Virus record (IMG/VR): IMGVR_UViG_3300035198_000074
Span: 1 to 60,264 of that record
Source of the DNA: a virus
Reading direction: 5' to 3' (one strand)
DNA: 60,264 nt
Of this stretch, positions 57,206 through 60,264 are shown piece by piece; position 1 is the first letter of the stretch, and every line of letters begins with the position of its first letter. Made by a program: the position numbers and the translations under genes. Under the pieces are notes generated by a model. It was not told where the DNA came from. It did not search any database and saw nothing but the letters and a program-made list of their open reading frames with translations.

Positions 57206-57626
57206 CTGGGTAAGGGAAGCGGCCCCTATTTTAGTGGAAATAGTAAAGGAAGTAAAAGAATTGGAAACTCGAAAGAAGGAGGAATCGGAACCTTTTAGGG
57301 TTCAGATCAATGATATTGCCTCCAAATATAAGCCAGCCCTCGAACCTCTGCAAGAAATTGAGGCAAAATATAGAGAGAGGATGGTGAAAGAAGCGGAAAG
57401 TGGGGAGAGTGTTGCTTGCGAAAACGGGGGAAAGATTGCCTTTGCCGATTCGTGGAAATATCGGGTGGTGGATTTTGCCAAAGTGCCTAAAGAATTGCGG
57501 ATGGAAGTAGTGGATGATAAGGCAATTAGGGATATGATTAAGAAAGGGATAAGAAATATTAAGGGCATTGCAATTGAACAGGTAAGACAATTGAGGGTAT
57601 TTACAAAGGAGGATATAAATGAGTAA
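57150..57626 (+). CDS. Coiled-coil phage protein, Gam-like by position
   Basis: A 158-residue protein with ribosome site AAAGGAGGAAGTAT. A long helical first half (ILVEIVKEVKELETRKKEES) is followed by YKPALEPLQEIEAKYRERMV, then KYRVVDFAKVPKELRMEVVDD and IRDMIKKGIRNIKGIAIE. Proteins with such a plan sit beside phage recombination nucleases and may protect DNA ends or inhibit host nucleases. The exact family is not certain. Confidence 0.55.
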   Translation: MEIIKEAGRILNLKMSGDSWVREAAPILVEIVKEVKELETRKKEESEPFRVQINDIASKYKPALEPLQEIEAKYRERMVKEAESGESVACENGGKIAFADSWKYRVVDFAKVPKELRMEVVDDKAIRDMIKKGIRNIKGIAIEQVRQLRVFTKEDINE

Positions 57627-57804
57627 ATATGGACATATTATAGCATTAAATGCTATTTTAGCTGTTCTGGCTATATCTATCATTGCTTCTGCCTACCCCA
57701 AATTCATTGAATTGGTAAATGTGATGTGGGGATGCTTCGCCATGACTGTATTGAATTGTGTTATTTTGTTAATGATAACAATAGACCATGAAATTAAAGG
57801 ATAA
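57619..57804 (+). CDS. Small two-helix membrane protein
   Basis: A 61-residue protein with ribosome site AAAGGAGGATATAA. Two hydrophobic segments (LNAILAVLAISIIASAYPK and FAMTVLNCVILLMITI) are separated by a short loop, so it is a helical hairpin in the membrane. Function unknown. Confidence 0.6.
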   Translation: MSKYGHIIALNAILAVLAISIIASAYPKFIELVNVMWGCFAMTVLNCVILLMITIDHEIKG

Positions 57805-57860
57805 GAAATGAGACTATTGAGTAAAGTACCAAAAATCAAACGAAAGGAGGCGACATAAAA

Positions 57861-58070
57861 GTGGATAGTATAATTGAAATGTATGAAAATGCTATTGATG
57901 TAGATACCGAAGGAAATCCTACGCATATAGAAGGATATTACCGAATATGTAAAGGATGCGGAATAAAAAATAAGGACACAGACACACATTGCACTTTATG
58001 TGGTTCTGGATTATACCCCCCAAAGAGGAGACTTTCTCTAATTGAGAAAGTTCAAAAGATATTCAAATGA
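57861..58070 (+). CDS. Zinc-ribbon protein
   Basis: A 69-residue protein from GTG 57861 (AAAGGAGGCGACATAAAA). CKGCGIKN and HCTLCGSGLYPPKRR form a zinc ribbon with a following basic segment. Its stop overlaps the next ATG (ATGA). Confidence 0.6.
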   Translation: MDSIIEMYENAIDVDTEGNPTHIEGYYRICKGCGIKNKDTDTHCTLCGSGLYPPKRRLSLIEKVQKIFK

Positions 58071-58225
58071 GTAAGGTCCAAGCATCTAAGCGTGCAAGAC
58101 ACCATAAGCGCCTGGGCCTGCACCATCCAAGTCATGTACCAGGCAAGGCATGGCAAAAGTTTGTGCAAAATAAGATGAAGGCATTGAAGGAAAGTTACCC
58201 AGATTGCATATCGCATAATGCATAG
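58067..58225 (+). CDS. Small basic protein ending inside a heptamer repeat
   Basis: A 52-residue His/Lys/Arg-rich protein (RHHKRLGLHHPSHVPGKAW), coupled to the gene before it. Its last codons (DCISHNA) and stop lie in the first three units of the 7-base repeat, so changes in repeat number would alter its C-terminus. Function unknown, possibly nucleic-acid binding. Confidence 0.55.
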   Translation: MSKVQASKRARHHKRLGLHHPSHVPGKAWQKFVQNKMKALKESYPDCISHNA

Positions 58226-58274
58226 GGCATAATGCATGATGCATATGGCATAATGCGTAATGCATATTGCATAA
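58205..58274. repeat. Ten tandem heptamers (TGCATAN type)
   Basis: 70 bases divide exactly into ten 7-base units: TGCATAT, CGCATAA, TGCATAG, GGCATAA, TGCATGA, TGCATAT, GGCATAA, TGCGTAA, TGCATAT, TGCATAA. The array ends directly at GGAGATAGCAAA and ATG 58287. Palindromic ATGCAT cores allow many local hairpins. Confidence 0.9.
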
Positions 58275-58286
58275 GGAGATAGCAAA

Positions 58287-58469
58287 ATGAAGGATTTACT
58301 TCTCGGTATTATCATTGGTATTCTTGCTACATCCTTATCCTTTATGCTTATTTTCCAACAGAATCAGATTAGCACGCTCCAAGAGAAGCAAAAATCTATT
58401 ATTAAGGATGTGGATAGTTTGGCGTTAAAAATAGGGCCTCTTCATGTAGATAAGAAGGGAAAGAAATGA
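58287..58469 (+). CDS. Membrane-anchored coiled-coil protein
   Basis: A 60-residue protein. An N-terminal hydrophobic helix (LLLGIIIGILATSLSFMLIF) is followed by a polar helical tail (QNQISTLQEKQKSIIKD). The ribosome site GGAGATAGCAAA directly abuts the heptamer array, so expression could vary with repeat number. Confidence 0.6.
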   Translation: MKDLLLGIIIGILATSLSFMLIFQQNQISTLQEKQKSIIKDVDSLALKIGPLHVDKKGKK

Positions 58470-58531
58470 TGAAAATACCTTTTTTCAGATTCAAACATAG
58501 ACTTTGGAATACCAAAGAAGAAAGGAGGATA

Positions 58532-58756
58532 ATGATGGTTGGTATTGAAGACATTACTTTTTATGTAGAGATAGTAACTGGTTTAAAAGAAAACTTTCCT
58601 GAGCTTGTCCTTACTGAATCCTTCTTTGTGTTTCCTAAAACCGTAGAAGAAATACAAGAAAAGTATCAAGAATTATTAGATAGATTGGGATTAAAAGTCA
58701 AAAGAATAGCAAGGGTGAGATTGAAGGAGTTGAAAGAGAATGAGAATAAAGAGTGA
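58532..58756 (+). CDS. Small helical hypothetical protein
   Basis: A 74-residue protein from ATG 58532 (AAAGGAGGATA); a longer frame from 58466 lacks a good site. It has IEDITFYVEIVTGLKENFP and KTVEEIQEKYQELLDRLGLKV, then a basic/acidic end. Family not recognised. Confidence 0.55.
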   Translation: MMVGIEDITFYVEIVTGLKENFPELVLTESFFVFPKTVEEIQEKYQELLDRLGLKVKRIARVRLKELKENENKE

Positions 58757-58913
58757 AGACGTGGATCAGCTTCTGCTAAAAGAATTAGCAGACCTGATAC
58801 ATAATACAGCAGAGTTGCAAGGTTGGGGATGTTACCACCCTGGAGCTGGCTTAAGTTGTTGTATAGGAATGGCAAGAGTGATTATTAAATTTTTTGAGGA
58901 GAGAAAGAAATGA
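58740..58913 (+). CDS. Small Cys-containing protein
   Basis: A 57-residue protein overlapping the previous gene's end. It reads VDQLLLKELADLIHNTAELQG, WGCYHPGAGLSCCIG, then a basic helix. The GLSCC stretch may bind metal. The frame is well supported by composition, although the ribosome site (GAAGGAG) lies 8-10 bases away. Confidence 0.5.
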   Translation: MRIKSEDVDQLLLKELADLIHNTAELQGWGCYHPGAGLSCCIGMARVIIKFFEERKK

Positions 58914-58978
58914 AGAAACTTGAAGAAAACTGTAACCAGCCTGGGGTGCGCCATGAGGAGGCCGAGTCAGATGCGTGA
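58910..58978 (+). CDS. 22-residue upstream peptide, possible leader
   Basis: A short frame from ATG 58910 (GAGGAGAGAAAGAA upstream) to TGA 58978, overlapping the start of the next gene at 58971. It may merely couple translation of that gene. Confidence 0.3.
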   Translation: MKKLEENCNQPGVRHEEAESDA

Positions 58979-59258
58979 TAGAGAATATGAATTGATTAAT
59001 TGTATCAAGGAGATGGTTAACCAATTTGCCTATCAGTTGGATAATCCTCCAAGGATAACCACTGGTGGCTTAAGTGCCTTAGAGACGGCTTTCGATATTT
59101 TGGGATATTCAGATCCAGAGCCAGCGCCTGAGAGAGGATGTCAGTATGGGAAATGTCAAAGGTTTGCTACCTGTGGCGTACCAACGAAAAGCGGCTACAA
59201 GTTTGTGTGTAATAAGCACTTTAGAAAACTGTATAAGAGGTATGCAGGTCGGAGGTGA
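58971..59258 (+). CDS. Zinc-binding hypothetical protein
   Basis: A 95-residue protein from ATG 58971 (GGAGG 9 bases upstream, inside the short leader frame). It has a helical N-terminus and GCQYGKCQRFATCGVP with FVCNKHF, a Cys/His cluster. Its last codons (YAGRR) are the 5' arm of the RNA element at 59244. Confidence 0.55.
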   Translation: MRDREYELINCIKEMVNQFAYQLDNPPRITTGGLSALETAFDILGYSDPEPAPERGCQYGKCQRFATCGVPTKSGYKFVCNKHFRKLYKRYAGRR

Positions 59259-59321
59259 AAGCCATTCTCCGTCATTAAATGCAGGAACAACGATATCAGT
59301 GGAGAATCCTGCCCGACCTAT
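59244..59321 (+). ncRNA. Predicted pseudoknotted intergenic RNA element, copy 3
   Basis: 59246-59252 (AGGTCGG) pairs with 59313-59319 (extended by a C-A mismatch and a G-U). 59264-59270 (ATTCTCC) pairs perfectly with 59301-59307, and 59281-59285 (GCAGG) within that loop pairs with 59308-59312 (CCTGC). Arms match copies 1 and 2; inner stems are new sequences with the same order. Followed by AAGGAG and ATG 59342. Shorter remnants of the 3' arm lie at 59521-59536 and 59689-59712. Confidence 0.55.
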
Positions 59322-59341
59322 CCTATTGGAAGGAGAAAAAG

Positions 59342-59512
59342 ATGGTTAAAGTAATTTGTGAAATGACGCAATGTATCTATTATATCCATAAGCCTGAAGA
59401 TGGAGAAGCCTATCAACATCAATGTGGAAATGATGAAATAGAAATCGGGTATGGTGGCCAATCAGCCTCTGGAGATGTTGCCAAATGCTATACTTTTGAA
59501 GAAAAGGAATAG
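59342..59512 (+). CDS. Small Cys-containing protein
   Basis: A 56-residue protein from ATG 59342 (GGAAGGAGAAAAAG). MVKVICEMTQCIYYIH with later QCGNDE and KCYTFEE gives four Cys at spacings that could bind metal. Function unknown. Confidence 0.55.
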   Translation: MVKVICEMTQCIYYIHKPEDGEAYQHQCGNDEIEIGYGGQSASGDVAKCYTFEEKE

Positions 59513-59552
59513 GAAGAAATTCTGCCCGACCTGCCTTAAATGAAAGAAAAAA

Positions 59553-59675
59553 ATGTTTGAAGAATTATTTACTGATAAAGAATTGGAAATTATAGATGAG
59601 ATAACTCAAGATATGGAGCCAGAGACAAAGCTGGCAACCGTATTTTTAATTGCTATTAAGGAAGGTAGGCTCTGA
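59553..59675 (+). CDS. Small helical protein
   Basis: A 40-residue acidic helical protein (MFEELFTDKELEIIDEITQDM). It follows a remnant of the RNA-element 3' arm (TGCCCGACCTGCC) at 59522. The ribosome site (GAAAG) is poor. Function unknown. Confidence 0.45.
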   Translation: MFEELFTDKELEIIDEITQDMEPETKLATVFLIAIKEGRL

Positions 59676-59728
59676 GGAGGAGTTGGTGGCTATCCTGCCA
59701 GTCCTGCCTTAATGAAAGGAGGTAATTT

Positions 59729-59929
59729 ATGTGTGATTCTACTCATGCTCACTTACAAGTTCCCCCCTGTCCAGAAAGTTATGATGGGAGACACGAATAT
59801 CTGGTCGACATCAGGACACAACTCAAATCAGAGATAGAAGATGAAATTAGTGTTGGATTAGTGTGTGTTTGTGGAGCGAGAGCAAGAGCATATTATAAGC
59901 TTGTAGAGATTAGTGAAGGGGAAGTGTGA
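59729..59929 (+). CDS. Hypothetical protein
   Basis: A 66-residue protein with ribosome site GAAAGGAGGTAATTT. It contains MCDSTHAHLQVPPCPESYDGRH and VGLVCVCGARARAYY, with Cys and His that may form a zinc site. Another truncated RNA-element arm precedes it. Function unknown. Confidence 0.55.
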   Translation: MCDSTHAHLQVPPCPESYDGRHEYLVDIRTQLKSEIEDEISVGLVCVCGARARAYYKLVEISEGEV

Positions 59930-59968
59930 GCCGTTTGGATCGACATTGTGGGGAGTCGATCAACGGCT
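59929..59968 (+). promoter_or_regulatory. Stable hairpin before a ribosome site
   Basis: 59929-59935 (AGCCGTT) pairs with 59962-59968 and 59938-59944 (GATCGAC) with 59955-59961: 14 bp with a TG bulge and a 10-base loop. It begins at the stop of one gene and ends before AAAGGAG and ATG 59987, the same context as the pseudoknotted elements, but is a simple hairpin. Confidence 0.7.
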
Positions 59969-59986
59969 AAAAGAAAGGAGAAGAAA

Positions 59987-60151
59987 ATGGAAGAAAGAAG
60001 ACTTTATTTTTATCCCGACATTGAAAGAATTCTTGATAGATATGGAGAGCAAGAAGGAAAGGACGAGTTAGTTGAAAGATTGTTATTATATTTAGCATCC
60101 TTAGTTAGTGACAAAAAAGAAGAGAAGGTTGAAGAAGATGGAAGCAAGTGA
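59987..60151 (+). CDS. Small helical hypothetical protein
   Basis: A 54-residue protein from ATG 59987 (AAAGGAGAAGAAA). It is charged and helical (LYFYPDIERILDRYGEQEGKDELVERLLLYLASLV). Its last 14 bases overlap the start of the membrane-protein gene repeated from position 203. Function unknown. Confidence 0.6.
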   Translation: MEERRLYFYPDIERILDRYGEQEGKDELVERLLLYLASLVSDKKEEKVEEDGSK

Positions 60152-60264
60152 AATTGAACAAGCACGTAAGAAACAATACATTCACAAGCGTGCAGAGGAC
60201 ATTAGAGCAAGTTGGTTATTGTTCTGTCTGGTTGGAATTCCCGTCTTAATTGTTTATCCTTTCT
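60138..60264 (+). repeat. Terminal direct repeat of 203-329 (second copy of a membrane-protein gene start)
   Basis: All 127 bases equal 203-329. The bases before the repeat differ (GAAGAAG here, GGAGAAA there), so the identity begins precisely at the ATG. The length and position suggest an assembly overlap where a circular genome closes into an internal junction. Confidence 0.9.

Noticed and set aside
58466-58531. N-terminal extension of the 58532 gene
   Set aside because: The earlier ATG pair has no Shine-Dalgarno, while AAAGGAGG lies directly before ATG 58532.
1-60264. tRNA genes, integrase or other lysogeny genes
   Set aside because: I looked for the T-loop GGTTCGA-type core and recombinase motifs and saw none; a manual search may still miss divergent cases.

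Overview
The window looks like an essentially complete genome of a tailed, podovirus-like bacteriophage from an uncultured bacterial host. The last 127 bases (60138-60264) repeat bases 203-329 exactly. The most economical reading is a circular or circularly permuted genome of about 59.9 kb that closes from 60137 to 203, with bases 1-202 an alternative upstream branch. Virion genes are clear: small and large terminase subunits, portal, scaffold, HK97-fold capsid, neck adaptor, tail stabilisation protein, fibres and ejection-type internal proteins. No tape-measure gene, integrase, DNA polymerase or tRNA was seen. The DNA is AT-rich with strong AGGAGG-type ribosome sites; the host cannot be named from this.

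Layout. (1) Plus strand, 51.7 kb to the end and on through 0.2-7.8 kb: early and replication genes. These include a beta-clamp-like protein, a RecB/Cas4-type nuclease, a sigma-region-4-like regulator, a RepA-like ATPase, a probable ssDNA-binding protein, a Sak4-like RecA ATPase, a MazG-like pyrophosphohydrolase and an ERCC4/HhH nuclease, together with many small zinc-ribbon and one-helix membrane proteins. (2) Minus strand, 7.8-12.6 kb: a deoxyribosyltransferase-like enzyme, a metallophosphoesterase and a lysis group (holin-like protein, two coiled-coil membrane proteins, a DUF5675 protein). (3) Minus strand, 12.6-21.0 kb: internal virion proteins, with an ATP-grasp enzyme and an AdoMet-decarboxylase-like protein between them. 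(4) Minus strand, 21.0-31.4 kb: tail and fibre genes, three of them with long Ser-Pro-Ser-X tetrapeptide repeats. (5) 31.4-38.5 kb: a glycan cassette (four glycosyltransferase genes, a methyltransferase, an epimerase), interrupted on the plus strand by a Tad2-like (DUF2829) candidate anti-Thoeris gene with its own promoter. (6) 38.5-51.4 kb: head and packaging genes.

The most unusual content is non-coding. At least six elements of about 65-105 nt on the plus strand (791-885, 1265-1367, 4211-4308, 52785-52848, 53305-53402, 59244-59321) can each be folded as a closing stem around an H-type pseudoknot. Each lies just before a ribosome-binding site. Three share outer-stem sequence but have different inner stems. 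The coding stretch 51.8-53.3 kb is unusually dense in hairpins. Other repeats are a 13-14 nt phased AATTTT array between the terminase genes, ten perfect-phase heptamers before a start codon at 58287, and an iteron-like region next to the RepA-like gene.

Working model (inference): early genes are expressed clockwise from the 51.5 kb divergent promoter region and late genes counter-clockwise from a TATGCTATATT-type promoter before the small terminase gene. The glycan cassette may decorate the Ser-rich SPSX repeats on head and tail proteins. The Tad2-like gene behaves as an independently expressed cargo gene. All assignments come from reading the sequence; no database search was run.
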